From the NCBI GenBank assembly GCA_046596415.1, contig JBKJML010000092.1, positions 1-19,056 of the forward strand: a stretch of 19,056 nt of DNA. Direction: 5' to 3'. Every line of letters starts with the position of its first letter. Position 1 is the stretch's first letter. The DNA is from JBKJML01 sp046596415 (GTDB lineage: Bacteria; Actinomycetota; Thermoleophilia; Gaiellales; Gaiellaceae). Positions 6,651 to 13,475 of this stretch are shown here, one piece after another. The position numbers and the translations under genes are program-made. The notes under the pieces are model-generated. The model ran no database searches and was not told where the DNA came from. It was given only the letters and a program-made list of their open reading frames with translations.

Positions 6651-7322
6651 TCAGGCGGCCCTGATCGTCCGCCAGGACTGCACGGTGATTCGCAGGATGA
6701 CGAGCGTGATCACGAGGCCGATGAGCGGATCGCCGATGTTCAGGCCAAGCGCGACGATGCCGGCGCTGCCGACGACACCGAGCGAGACGAAGCCGTCGGT
6801 GCGGGCGTGGTATCCGTCGGCGACGAGTGCGGGGCTCCCGAGCCTGCGCCCGGCCCGCAGTCGGATCTGGGCCGCAACCTCGTTGCCGACGAAGCCGACC
6901 ACGCCGGCCGCGCCGAGAGCTGCCAGGTGGGAGAGCGGCTGCGGATCGATCAGCCGCTCGATCGTCTGCCAGAGCGCGACGCAGGCGCTGACGAAGATCG
7001 TCGCGACGACGAAGTAGCCGGCCAGCTTCTCGCCGCGAGCGCTGCGCAGGAAGAAGGCGATCCCGAGCGGCAGCGCCGTCAGGGCGTCGCCGAAGTTGTG
7101 GATCAGGTCGGCGAGCAGCGCGACGCTGTTCGTGGCGAAGAAGACGCCGACCTGGATCACGGTCGTGGCGAGCAGGACGGCAAGGCTGATCGAGACGGCC
7201 TTGATGCCCTCGCGGGAGCGCACAATCGACGGATCGACGAGCCCATGCGAATGGCCAGGACCGGCGGGAGCATCGTGCGAGTGATTGTGGCCTGTACTCA
7301 TCGGTTTCGGGAAGCCGAGCAC
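6651..7322 (-). CDS. Short CDF-family cation efflux transporter
   Basis: A 223-residue cation diffusion facilitator, expected to export Zn2+ or a similar divalent metal in exchange for protons. The two metal-site helices are seen as ALLADLIHNFGDAL (His75, Asp79) and DGYHARTDGF (His172, Asp176). About six transmembrane helices are present. The N-terminus has a His-rich stretch (His12, 14, 16, 24, 26) that could bind metal. The chain ends soon after the sixth helix, so the usual cytoplasmic C-terminal dimerisation domain of about 80 residues is missing; the end looks natural, with no frameshift seen. Start GTG 7322 is chosen because TACGGT is 8 bases upstream; ATG 7301 is an alternative that removes seven residues. 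Convergent with icd. Confidence 0.85.
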   Translation of the reverse strand: MLGFPKPMSTGHNHSHDAPAGPGHSHGLVDPSIVRSREGIKAVSISLAVLLATTVIQVGVFFATNSVALLADLIHNFGDALTALPLGIAFFLRSARGEKLAGYFVVATIFVSACVALWQTIERLIDPQPLSHLAALGAAGVVGFVGNEVAAQIRLRAGRRLGSPALVADGYHARTDGFVSLGVVGSAGIVALGLNIGDPLIGLVITLVILRITVQSWRTIRAA

Positions 7323-7330
7323 GTCGCTTC

Positions 7331-7336
7331 ACCGTA
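7331..7336 (-). promoter_or_regulatory. -10 box TACGGT for the CDF gene
   Basis: On the minus strand TACGGT precedes GTG 7322 by 8 bases. This favours the GTG start over the internal ATG at 7301. Confidence 0.45.
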
Positions 7337-7378
7337 GCCGTGGATCAAGCCCGACACCGCGGTAACCTGACGCCCCGA

Positions 7379-7450
7379 GCCCTCGTAGCTCAGTGGATAG
7401 AGCAGCGGTTTCCTAAACCGCGTGCACAAGTTCGATTCTTGTCGGGGGCA
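7379..7450 (+). tRNA. tRNA-Arg (anticodon CCT)
   Basis: A 72-base cloverleaf can be folded by eye. The acceptor stem is GCCCTCG (7379-7385) with CGGGGGC (7443-7449), including one G-U pair. The D stem is GCTC/GAGC, and the anticodon stem GCGGT/ACCGC encloses loop TTCCTAA with anticodon CCT at 7412-7414, decoding AGG. The variable region is 4 bases, and the T arm is ACAAG/CTTGT with loop TTCGATT. The discriminator base is A7450. CCA is not encoded. The 3' 41 bases recur exactly at 10808-10848, so this gene is a likely integration site. Confidence 0.95.
7410..7450 (+). repeat. Left copy of 41-bp direct repeat (putative attL, within tRNA-Arg)
   Basis: From the first base of the anticodon loop to the discriminator base this stretch is identical to 10808-10848. 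Such a span is the usual crossover segment for tyrosine recombinases that integrate into tRNA genes. The tRNA stays intact at this end. Confidence 0.75.
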
Positions 7451-7596
7451 TCACTCGAACGCCACGTATCTCGACCTGCCGCTGTTCGTCGTGCACCAGC
7501 TCGCGAGCGCCGGCTCGACGAGCGCGGCGTCCGCCGGGGCGGTCGTGGTACTGCAATGGAGCGCGGGCACGAGTCCGTTGATGAACAGTCCGGTGA

Positions 7597-7626
7597 GCGA
7601 GGCGGGGACCGAAGTCCCCACCTCGC
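7597..7626 (-). terminator. Stem-loop downstream of the MMPL gene
   Basis: A hairpin of 6 + 6 base pairs with one C/A mismatch between them and a CGAA tetraloop lies 13 bases past the MMPL stop codon. It has no clear U tract on the minus strand, so it may be a weak or factor-assisted terminator or an mRNA 3'-end stabiliser. Confidence 0.5.
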
Positions 7627-7639
7627 GATCCAGACCGGG

Positions 7640-9796
7640 CTACGCGAGCTGAGCCGCGGTCTCGGGAGCGTTCTCCGCCTGCACCGGCGACGGGTCGACG
7701 CGGAGGATGCGGGCGGCCCAGGTCGGGAGCCACCAGTTCCAACGGCCGAGGAGGGAGACGGCAGCCGGGGCAAGGACACCGCGGATCAGCGTCGCGTCGA
7801 GCAGGATCCCGCCGCCGAGCGCGGTCGCGAAGATCTTCGCCTCGGTGCCCGGCTGGGCGCTGAAGGCGACGAACGCGAGGCCGAGGATCAACGCCGCGCT
7901 CGTGACGAGCCGGCCGGTGCGGCCGATCCCCTCGACGACCGCGGCTTTGGTCGAGCCGGTGCGGTCGTAGGCCTCGCGCATCCGGCTGATGATGAAGACC
8001 TGGTAGTCCATCGAGATGCCGAAGAGGAAGGCGAAGATCACGATCGGCATCTCGACGTTGATCGCATGCGTCGCCCCGATGCCCCAGATCTCGTCGGAGC
8101 CGATCCCCTTCTGCCAGACCAGCACGATCAGGCCCCAGGCCGCACCAACGGAGAGCAGGTTCAGCAGGACGGCCTTGAGGGGCAGGATCAGGGAGCGGAA
8201 TGCGCGCGCCAGGAGCAGAAACGTGAGGATCGAGATCAGCGCGAGCATGAGCGGGAAGTTGCTGTAGACGGCGTCGAGGAAGTCTGCGCCCTGCGCCGCT
8301 TCGCCGCCGATCGCGACCTCGGCAGGCAGCGCGTTCGCCTTCGCGCGAAGGCGGTCGAGCGTCGCACGGCCCTCGGGTGAGTTGCCGTCGGCGGTCGGGA
8401 CGATCGTGACGACCGCCGTCCCGCCCTGACGCCACCCCTCCGGCGCCGTGGCGCCGCGGACACCCTCGACGCCGGCGAGCACGGCCGCGACCGCGTCGGG
8501 ATCACCGGAGCGGATGAGCGCGTCGAACGGGGAGAGCGGGCCGGTGCCGAGGCCGGAGTCCTGCAGCTTGTCGAGCGCCGCCCGCGCGGTGCCGGCCTGT
8601 GCGAGCGAGTCGGCACGCGGGTTTCCGAACTGGATCGAGAATGCCGCTGCGACCAGGGCGAGAAGAACAGCGGCCGACGAGACCGCGGCGATCCAGCGGT
8701 GGCGGACCATGAGGCGCGCCCACGCCGACCAGCCGCGGCCGGCCGTGGCGTCGCGGCGGTTCCGCGGCCAGTCCAGCTTCGGCCCGATCGTCGCCAGGAC
8801 GACCGGGAGCAGCGTGATCGCGACGGCGACGCTGACGAGCGCGATCAACAGTCCCGCGATCCCGATACTGCGCAGGGCCGGGATCGGCACCACGAGCAGG
8901 GCGAGCAGCGAGATCGCCACGGTCGTGCCGCTGAAGACGACGGCGGAGCCCGCGTGGCGCATCGCGTTCCGCACGGCCGTCTCGTTCGTCGCGCCGGGCT
9001 GCTCGCGTTCCTCACGCCAGCGGACGACGACGAGGAGCGCGTAGTCGATCGCAATCCCCAGTCCGATCAGCGCAACCAGGAACTGGACGATCACGGAGAC
9101 CTCGGTGAAGTTGGCGATCGGCCAGATCAGTAGGAACGTGATCGGGATCGCGACGAGCGCCATCAGCAGGGGCACGAACGCGGTGAAGGAGCGGAAGACG
9201 AAGGCGAGCACGAGCAGCGCGCCGAGGGCGGCAAGCAGCGTCCCGATCAGGACACCGGTGCCAGTCCCCTCGTCACTCGCGCCGGTGGCGCGGAGCGCGT
9301 CGAGGCCGGTCACCTCGACGGGGGCGCCGCCAACTGTGACGCCCGCGACCGCTGCCTGCGCGAGCCGGGCCTCCTTTTGCCCCGGCTCGACGCCGCCGAG
9401 GGCGGGGATGTAGACGAACGCATACGTGGTGCGGCGGTCGTCCGAGACGAACGCGCTGTCGCCGGTGGACGCGTAAGAGGCGGTTCTCGCCTCCGGCAGC
9501 GCCGCCTGGACCTTGGCGAGGGCAGCCTCGAGCTCGGCCCGCACGCCGGGCGTGTCGACGGTCGTGCCCTGCGGCAGCTGCACGACGGGGACGAGCGGCG
9601 CGACGTCGCCGCCGTTGCCGTAGATCGCGGCGAGCTCCTTGTTTGTCTCGAAGCCCTCGCGGCCTGGCACGCCGAACTCCTGCGAGAGGGAGCCGCCGGC
9701 GGGGCCGATCGCCGCGAAGGCGCCGACCGTGACCGCGAGCCAGAGTCCGAGGACGAGCTTCTTGTGGTGGAGCACGAAGTCGGTGAGGCGGTTCAC
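7640..9796 (-). CDS. MMPL/RND-family transporter
   Basis: A 718-residue membrane exporter of the MmpL (RND) superfamily, which uses the proton gradient to move lipids or drugs outward. The order is one N-terminal helix (residues 12-30), an outer domain (about 35-175), helices 2-6 (about 180-335), helix 7 (368-388), a second outer domain (about 390-510), and helices 8-12 (about 514-685). The proton-relay Asp-Tyr pairs of the family are present twice: GLGIAIDYALLVV (Asp251, Tyr252) and FGISMDYQVF (Asp597, Tyr598). Start GTG 9796 has a good SD. It is divergent from a TetR gene over palindromic repeats, so it is probably the repressed target of that regulator. The substrate is unknown; size and lone setting fit drug export as much as lipid export. 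Confidence 0.92.
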   Translation of the reverse strand: MNRLTDFVLHHKKLVLGLWLAVTVGAFAAIGPAGGSLSQEFGVPGREGFETNKELAAIYGNGGDVAPLVPVVQLPQGTTVDTPGVRAELEAALAKVQAALPEARTASYASTGDSAFVSDDRRTTYAFVYIPALGGVEPGQKEARLAQAAVAGVTVGGAPVEVTGLDALRATGASDEGTGTGVLIGTLLAALGALLVLAFVFRSFTAFVPLLMALVAIPITFLLIWPIANFTEVSVIVQFLVALIGLGIAIDYALLVVVRWREEREQPGATNETAVRNAMRHAGSAVVFSGTTVAISLLALLVVPIPALRSIGIAGLLIALVSVAVAITLLPVVLATIGPKLDWPRNRRDATAGRGWSAWARLMVRHRWIAAVSSAAVLLALVAAAFSIQFGNPRADSLAQAGTARAALDKLQDSGLGTGPLSPFDALIRSGDPDAVAAVLAGVEGVRGATAPEGWRQGGTAVVTIVPTADGNSPEGRATLDRLRAKANALPAEVAIGGEAAQGADFLDAVYSNFPLMLALISILTFLLLARAFRSLILPLKAVLLNLLSVGAAWGLIVLVWQKGIGSDEIWGIGATHAINVEMPIVIFAFLFGISMDYQVFIISRMREAYDRTGSTKAAVVEGIGRTGRLVTSAALILGLAFVAFSAQPGTEAKIFATALGGGILLDATLIRGVLAPAAVSLLGRWNWWLPTWAARILRVDPSPVQAENAPETAAQLA

Positions 9797-9800
9797 GGCA

Positions 9801-9807
9801 TCTCCTT
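9801..9807 (-). promoter_or_regulatory. Shine-Dalgarno AAGGAGA of the MMPL gene
   Basis: On the minus strand AAGGAGA is 4 bases before GTG 9796. This makes the exporter an SD-led gene, unlike most first genes in the window. Confidence 0.6.
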
Positions 9808-9816
9808 CAGACGGTT

Positions 9817-9855
9817 TGGTACGGTGTACGAAGAGACTACTCGTACGGTGTACGA
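9817..9855. promoter_or_regulatory. Tandem palindromic operators between MMPL and TetR genes
   Basis: The 14-base sequence GTACGGTGTACGAA occurs twice, at 9819-9832 and 9843-9856. The second copy sits in a perfect palindrome TCGTAC-GGT-GTACGA (9841-9855); the first differs by one base in its left arm (9817-9831). The centres are 24 bases apart, a little over two helical turns, so two TetR dimers could bind cooperatively and block both divergent promoters. Confidence 0.72.
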
Positions 9856-9861
9856 ATTACT

Positions 9862-9879
9862 AGTGCGGCTGGCCGCACT
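9862..9879. promoter_or_regulatory. Perfect 8-bp inverted repeat upstream of the TetR start
   Basis: AGTGCGGC and GCCGCACT are separated by TG and end 9 bases before ATG 9889. It differs in sequence from the GTAC-type operators, so it may be a second regulator site or an mRNA hairpin limiting repressor translation. Confidence 0.5.
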
Positions 9880-9888
9880 CTTGGGTCG

Positions 9889-10587
9889 ATGACCAGAACG
9901 AGGCAAGAAATCCCACCGCGCGCCCCGCTCGACCGCGAGCGCGTACTCGAGACCGCCGTCTCGCTGGCCCGGCGCGAGGGGATCGAAGCGCTGTCGATGC
10001 GCAACCTGGCGCAGGAGCTCGGCGTCGGCGCGATGACGCTTTACCACTACGTCCCGAACAAAGAGCGGCTCCTCGACGGGATGGTGGACATCGTCTTCGG
10101 CGAGATCGAGTTGCCACCGGCCGGCTCGGACTGGAGGACGGCGATGCGACGGCGCGCGCTCTCGACGCGCGAGGCGCTGAACCGCCATCGCTGGGCCGTC
10201 GGGTCGATGGAGTCTCGGGCCGTCCCCGGGCCGGCGAGCCTCCGGCTCCACGACGCCGTCCTCCGCTGCCTCCGCGAAGGCGGCTTCCCGGTCGAGCTCG
10301 CGGTGCAGGCGTACTCGGTGCTCGACGCCTACATCTACGGGTTCGCGCTCCAGGAGAAGAGCGTCCCCTTCGAGACGGCAGAGGAGAGCGCGGCCGTCGC
10401 GAAGGAGCAGGTGCGCCACTTCACAGCCGCCGCCGGGGAGCAGTTTGCGGAGGAGTTCCCGTATCTCGCCGAGGTCGTCGGCGGGTACGTCGCCGAGGTC
10501 GGGTACGACTTCGCGCACGCGTTCCAGTACGGGCTTGACCTGATCCTCGACGCGCTGGAGGAGCGCCGCCGCAGGGATCGAGGCTAG
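9889..10587 (+). CDS. TetR-family transcriptional regulator
   Basis: A 232-residue regulator with an N-terminal helix-turn-helix and a tetracycline-repressor-like C-terminal ligand domain. The DNA-binding part runs from RERVLETAVSLARREGIEALSMRNLAQELGV in outline (residues 17-47), with the recognition helix in VGAMTLYHYVPNKERLLDGM (residues 46-65). Residues 80-225 form the all-helical dimerisation and ligand-binding domain. ATG 9889 is the only start in frame near the domain. It is divergent from the MMPL exporter, with palindromes in the 92-base gap, so it most likely represses the exporter and itself and is released by a substrate of the pump. No SD or -10-adjacent start is seen. Confidence 0.92.
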   Translation: MTRTRQEIPPRAPLDRERVLETAVSLARREGIEALSMRNLAQELGVGAMTLYHYVPNKERLLDGMVDIVFGEIELPPAGSDWRTAMRRRALSTREALNRHRWAVGSMESRAVPGPASLRLHDAVLRCLREGGFPVELAVQAYSVLDAYIYGFALQEKSVPFETAEESAAVAKEQVRHFTAAAGEQFAEEFPYLAEVVGGYVAEVGYDFAHAFQYGLDLILDALEERRRRDRG

Positions 10588-10976
10588 CCCGCTCACGCCG
10601 CCGTCAGGAGCCGATAGAGCTTACCGAGCAGATCGCCCGAGTTTCAAGCCCTTCACCAGGACTCTCGAGCGCTCGAAGCAGGAATGCGCTGACCGGCGGG
10701 GAGATCCGATCAATTAGCTCAGCGCTGGCGCAATCACTGGCGCGCACCGCGAGGATCCATAGCAGAATATGCTTCTTTACAGCAACTTCCGAGAAACGGC
10801 ACGCCGCTTCCTAAACCGCGTGCACAAGTTCGATTCTTGTCGGGGGCACTACGTCTACAGTCTGTGGGGCAACGCAGGGGGCAGAGGTTGGTCGAGTAGG
10901 CGGGAGGCGCCTGGCGTCGCGCGGCATTGGGAGGAGCAGGCGCAGGCGGCGGAGCAGGCGCTGCACACCCACCTGG
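10588..10976. other. Non-coding stretch holding the second tRNA repeat
   Basis: No frame here has convincing coding character. The only clear element is the 41-bp tRNA-Arg repeat at 10808-10848. The 128 bases after it lead into a truncated TPR gene in a shifting frame, and look like degraded sequence. Confidence 0.55.
10808..10848 (+). repeat. Right copy of 41-bp tRNA-Arg 3' repeat (putative attR)
   Basis: These bases equal 7410-7450 without a mismatch, covering anticodon loop, anticodon 3' strand, variable region, T arm, acceptor 3' strand and discriminator. Identity stops at both edges: the preceding base and the base after the discriminator differ. No D arm or 5' acceptor strand precedes it, so it is a tRNA fragment, not a second gene. 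Confidence 0.9.
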
Positions 10977-11405
10977 CTCGAGGAACGAGGGCAGCGCGGA
11001 TTCCTCTCGACCTACGCGCCGATACTCGGCCGCTCGCTCTGCGCGTTCGGACGCCACGACGAGGCCGAGCCGCTCGCGCGACTCGGGCGTGAGCTCGGCG
11101 ACGAACAGGACGTCATCACCCAGATGCTCTGGCGGCAAGTGCAGGCGCTCGTCCACGCCCACCGAGGCGAGCACAACCAGGCCGAGCCCTTCGCCCGCGA
11201 AGCGGTCGCGCTCGCCGAGCGAACCGACGGGCTCGATTGGCAAGGCGACGCGCTCTGCGACCTCGCCCAGGTGCTGCACGCCGCCGGCCGCAACGACGAG
11301 GCCGCCGTGACCCTGCAGCAGGCGCTCGAGCGCTACGAGCGCAAGCAGAACCTCGCCATGACGGCTCAGGTAGGCGAGCGCCTAACGCCGTTCACCGCAG
11401 GATCG
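10977..11405 (+). pseudogene. C-terminal TPR fragment of a cyclase/ATPase-type protein
   Basis: The frame reading LEERGQRGFLSTYAPILGR and on through MLWRQVQALVHAHRGEHNQ, EAVALAERTDGLDWQGDALC and AAVTLQQALERYERKQNLA has TPR-like helix pairs. It resembles the C-terminus of the large adenylate/guanylate cyclase-AAA-TPR proteins frequent in Thermoleophilia and related actinobacteria. Everything upstream (cyclase and ATPase domains) is missing. Upstream sequence can be matched only weakly and in another frame, suggesting a frameshift near 10970. The frame has no own stop after the homologous end; it runs on to 11681 antisense to the MFS gene. It begins only about 130 bases after the tRNA repeat, so the same rearrangement could have removed its 5' part. 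Confidence 0.6.
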
Positions 11406-11420
11406 CAGGCCGAACGGCGG

Positions 11421-13115
11421 CTACGACGGCGCCGGAGCCGACGGCGTCTCTGGCGGGCGCCCCGCAAGCCGCGCCCCGACAAAGGCGTCGGCTGCCCGCG
11501 CGCTGGGTGCGTGGACTGTGACCGCGGCCAGGAACTCCTCCCGGCCCAACGCCCGGAGTTTCGCCTCGGTCTCGGAAACGACCGTCGCCGTCCGGGGAAC
11601 GTCCCGCAGGAGCGCGATCTCGCCGAAGAACTCGCCGGGGCCGAGCTCACCGGTGGGAGCGCCGTCCACCGTCACGCGTAGCCGACCAGACTCGATCACG
11701 TAGAAGCGGTTCCCAGAATCACCCTGCCGAATCACCTCTGTTCCGGCCGGCACCATCAGGATTTCGAGCTGCGAGGCGAGCCGCTCGAGCGACGGGCCGG
11801 GCAGCGGCGAGAAGATCGGGAGTCCCTCGAGCAACCGGATCCCGTCGCTCGGAGCGTGCGACTCGGCGTCGATCGTCAGCAGCTGCCGCCAGGTCAGTGC
11901 TGCCAGCGTGGGCAGGAACGCACCGGTGATGACGAGCGCCCAGCGGATACCGACCGCCTCGATCAGCAACGGCGCAAGGCCTGCGCCGAGACCCATCGAC
12001 CCGACGAGCACCATCTCGAGCACGCCGAACACGCGGCCGATCACGTCCGGCGGCGCGGTCCGCTGGAGCAGCGTCAACCCGGCTACGTCCACGAGGGTAT
12101 TGCCGAGGCCGAGCACGGCCAGGGCGGCGAGCGCGACAGGGATGTTCGGCCAGGCGCCGATCGCCGCGAGCGGCGCACCCCAGAGGACGATCCCGATTCC
12201 GAAGTCGGCTGCCAATCGTTTCCGGCCGATCAGCGCGAACGCGGCCAGCGCGCCGACGATGCCGCCTACGCCGGCGGCCGCGTTCAGGAGGCCGACGGCC
12301 GAATCGCCGCGGGCGAGCAGTTCGAGCGCCGTGACGACGATGAGCACGCCCAACGCTCCCGCGAGCATCGTCTGCGCCGCGTACAGACCGATGACGACCC
12401 GCAACCGCCGCTCGGCCGCGATCGCCTTGAAGCCTTCGGCGGCCTCCTTCATGAAGCTTGCACGAGCCTGGTCACCGTCGGCTCCGGTTTTCGCAGAGCC
12501 GGAGCTCCTGGGCCGAATCGTCGCGACGAGCAGTCCGCCCCAGACGAAGGTTCCGGCCGTGACGAGGAACACGGCACCGGAGCTCGTGATCGCGAGCAGG
12601 CCGCCGCCGATCGCCGGACCGACGAAGCCGCCGATGCTGTCGATCGTGCTCCTCGTGACGTTGGCGGCGGTCAGCTCCTCGGGCGTCCGCGCAAGCTCCG
12701 GCAGGAGCGCGGACTCCGCCGGCAGGAACGCGGTGCCCATGATCGACGTGAGACCGGCGAGGCAGTAGACGACCCAGTTGGGCCCGCCGGTGAGCGCGAC
12801 CACCCCTGCTGTGCCGATCGTGGCCGCGCGTCCGAAACTGGTCGACGCCATCAGCACGACACGCGACATCCGGTCGGACAGCGTCGAGGTGAAGGGAGCG
12901 GAGATGGCTGAAGGAATCGTCCGGATCAGAACGACGATCCCCACGGCTTTCGCGCCCCCGGCGTTGTAGGCGTAGACGGCGAGGGCGACGCTGTAGGCCC
13001 ACTGCCCCATCACGGATCCCGCGCCCGCGAGCTGCAGCCGGCGCAGCTGTGGGTTGCCGAAATTGCCGCGGAAGGCGGTCAGCGACTCGCCCAGCCGTGC
13101 GCGTAGAACCCTCAT
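11421..13115 (-). CDS. MFS transporter fused to a C-terminal cyclic-nucleotide-binding domain
   Basis: A 564-residue protein. Residues 20-415 form a major facilitator domain of about 12 helices (for example VALAVYAYNAGGAKAVGIVV, VVYCLAGLTSIMGTAFLPAE, VIGLYAAQTMLAGALGVLIV), similar in style to EntS/MFS_3 exporters, with the loop SDRMSRVVLM after helix 2. Residues 430-535 form a CNB domain: a beta-roll with RQGDSGNRFYVIESG and the phosphate-binding cassette FGEIALLRDVPRTATV (Glu499, Arg508), which keeps the residues that contact cNMP in Crp-like proteins. The transporter may thus be gated by cAMP or cGMP; its cargo is unknown. ATG 13115 is chosen because MFS similarity starts soon after; the frame is open another 600 bases upstream, antisense to the repeat gene. 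It diverges from the small acidic protein gene. Confidence 0.87.
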   Translation of the reverse strand: MRVLRARLGESLTAFRGNFGNPQLRRLQLAGAGSVMGQWAYSVALAVYAYNAGGAKAVGIVVLIRTIPSAISAPFTSTLSDRMSRVVLMASTSFGRAATIGTAGVVALTGGPNWVVYCLAGLTSIMGTAFLPAESALLPELARTPEELTAANVTRSTIDSIGGFVGPAIGGGLLAITSSGAVFLVTAGTFVWGGLLVATIRPRSSGSAKTGADGDQARASFMKEAAEGFKAIAAERRLRVVIGLYAAQTMLAGALGVLIVVTALELLARGDSAVGLLNAAAGVGGIVGALAAFALIGRKRLAADFGIGIVLWGAPLAAIGAWPNIPVALAALAVLGLGNTLVDVAGLTLLQRTAPPDVIGRVFGVLEMVLVGSMGLGAGLAPLLIEAVGIRWALVITGAFLPTLAALTWRQLLTIDAESHAPSDGIRLLEGLPIFSPLPGPSLERLASQLEILMVPAGTEVIRQGDSGNRFYVIESGRLRVTVDGAPTGELGPGEFFGEIALLRDVPRTATVVSETEAKLRALGREEFLAAVTVHAPSARAADAFVGARLAGRPPETPSAPAPS

Positions 13116-13202
13116 CCACGCACGAGCATCGCAGGCTTCGTTGCAAATTTGAAGCGAAGCGTGGGAAGATCGGGGTCGGGTATCGCGTCTAGTACGACAG
13201 AA

Positions 13203-13216
13203 CCGCGATATCGCGG
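13203..13216. promoter_or_regulatory. Perfect 14-bp palindrome CCGCGATATCGCGG
   Basis: An uninterrupted palindrome lies 24 bases before the start of the small acidic protein and within the divergent region shared with the MFS-CNB gene. It could be an operator. No known consensus is claimed. Confidence 0.4.
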
Positions 13217-13226
13217 CAAAGACTCC

Positions 13227-13234
13227 GAAGGAGG
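13227..13234 (+). promoter_or_regulatory. Strong Shine-Dalgarno GAAGGAGG
   Basis: GAAGGAGG is 6 bases before ATG 13241, an optimal site. It marks the small repetitive gene as efficiently translated from a leadered mRNA, which is rare in this window. Confidence 0.75.
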
Positions 13235-13240
13235 AACACC

Positions 13241-13453
13241 ATGTCGGACGACGAGACCAGGGACGACGAGGACGTCGAGGCGCACAAGAAGGCACTCCCG
13301 GCGACCGACGAGGTTGAGGGCGACGGCGACGACGTCGAGGCACATCGCCACGAGGCAGGCCGGAACGAGGCAGGCCGGAACGAGGCAGGCCGGAACGAGG
13401 CAGGCCGGAACGAGGCAGGCCGGAACGAGGCAGGCCGGAACGAGAGCGGGTAG
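13241..13453 (+). CDS. Small acidic protein with C-terminal EAGRN pentapeptide repeats
   Basis: A 70-residue protein, very hydrophilic and acidic at the N-terminus, likely disordered. The motif DVEAH occurs twice (residues 11-15 and 31-35). Residues 38-67 are six exact EAGRN units, then ESG and stop. It has an optimal SD and is followed within 25 bases by a textbook terminator, so it is a free-standing and probably highly expressed gene. No signal peptide, cysteine or membrane segment is present. I recall acidic actinobacterial proteins with DVEAH-like motifs but cannot assign a function. It could be a disordered structural or stress protein; a precursor with repeated core peptides is a remote alternative, since no modifying enzyme is adjacent. 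The opposite-strand reading (RPASF repeats) is a shadow. Confidence 0.75.
   Translation: MSDDETRDDEDVEAHKKALPATDEVEGDGDDVEAHRHEAGRNEAGRNEAGRNEAGRNEAGRNEAGRNESG
13352..13441 (+). repeat. Tandem repeat, six perfect 15-bp units
   Basis: The unit GAGGCAGGCCGGAAC occurs six times in a row without any mismatch, plus a partial GAG. It is in frame and encodes EAGRN. The lack of even synonymous change means very recent expansion or ongoing homogenisation; copy number is likely variable among strains. Confidence 0.97.
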
Positions 13454-13475
13454 AACAAGCTCTCTCGAGGACTTG

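Larger units (their letters stand above)
7451..10848. mobile_element. Putative tRNA-Arg-flanked genomic island or remnant carrying an efflux module
   Basis: A 3.4-kb segment lies between the intact tRNA-Arg and an exact copy of its 3' 41 bases. It contains an MMPL exporter gene and a divergent TetR regulator, about 190 bases without a gene next to the tRNA, and about 220 bases without a gene before the second repeat. No integrase, excisionase or transposase is recognisable. If it is an integrated element it must be mobilised in trans or have lost its recombinase. The exporter gene here uses a Shine-Dalgarno and neither gene shows the TANNNT leaderless signal seen elsewhere, which agrees with separate ancestry. 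Confidence 0.5.

Noticed and set aside
7451..7639. Integrase gene next to the tRNA
   Set aside because: No frame in this 189-base gap shows tyrosine or serine recombinase motifs, and it is too short. The weak minus-strand frame has no recognisable catalytic residues.
7390..7779. Minus-strand reading across the tRNA giving a PDKNRTCARGL-type peptide
   Set aside because: This is the well-known false protein obtained by translating the antisense of a tRNA; the same peptide arises at the second repeat near 10810.
10705..10740. Possible second tRNA from an ATTAGCTCAG-like D-arm sequence
   Set aside because: No matching acceptor, anticodon or T arm can be folded around it.
13352..13441. CRISPR-like array of short repeats
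   Set aside because: The 15-bp units are contiguous with no spacers and are in frame within a gene, so they are a coding tandem repeat.
13189..13458. Minus-strand protein with RPASF repeats
   Set aside because: It is the shadow of the EAGRN gene, which has the SD, start, codon bias and terminator on the plus strand.
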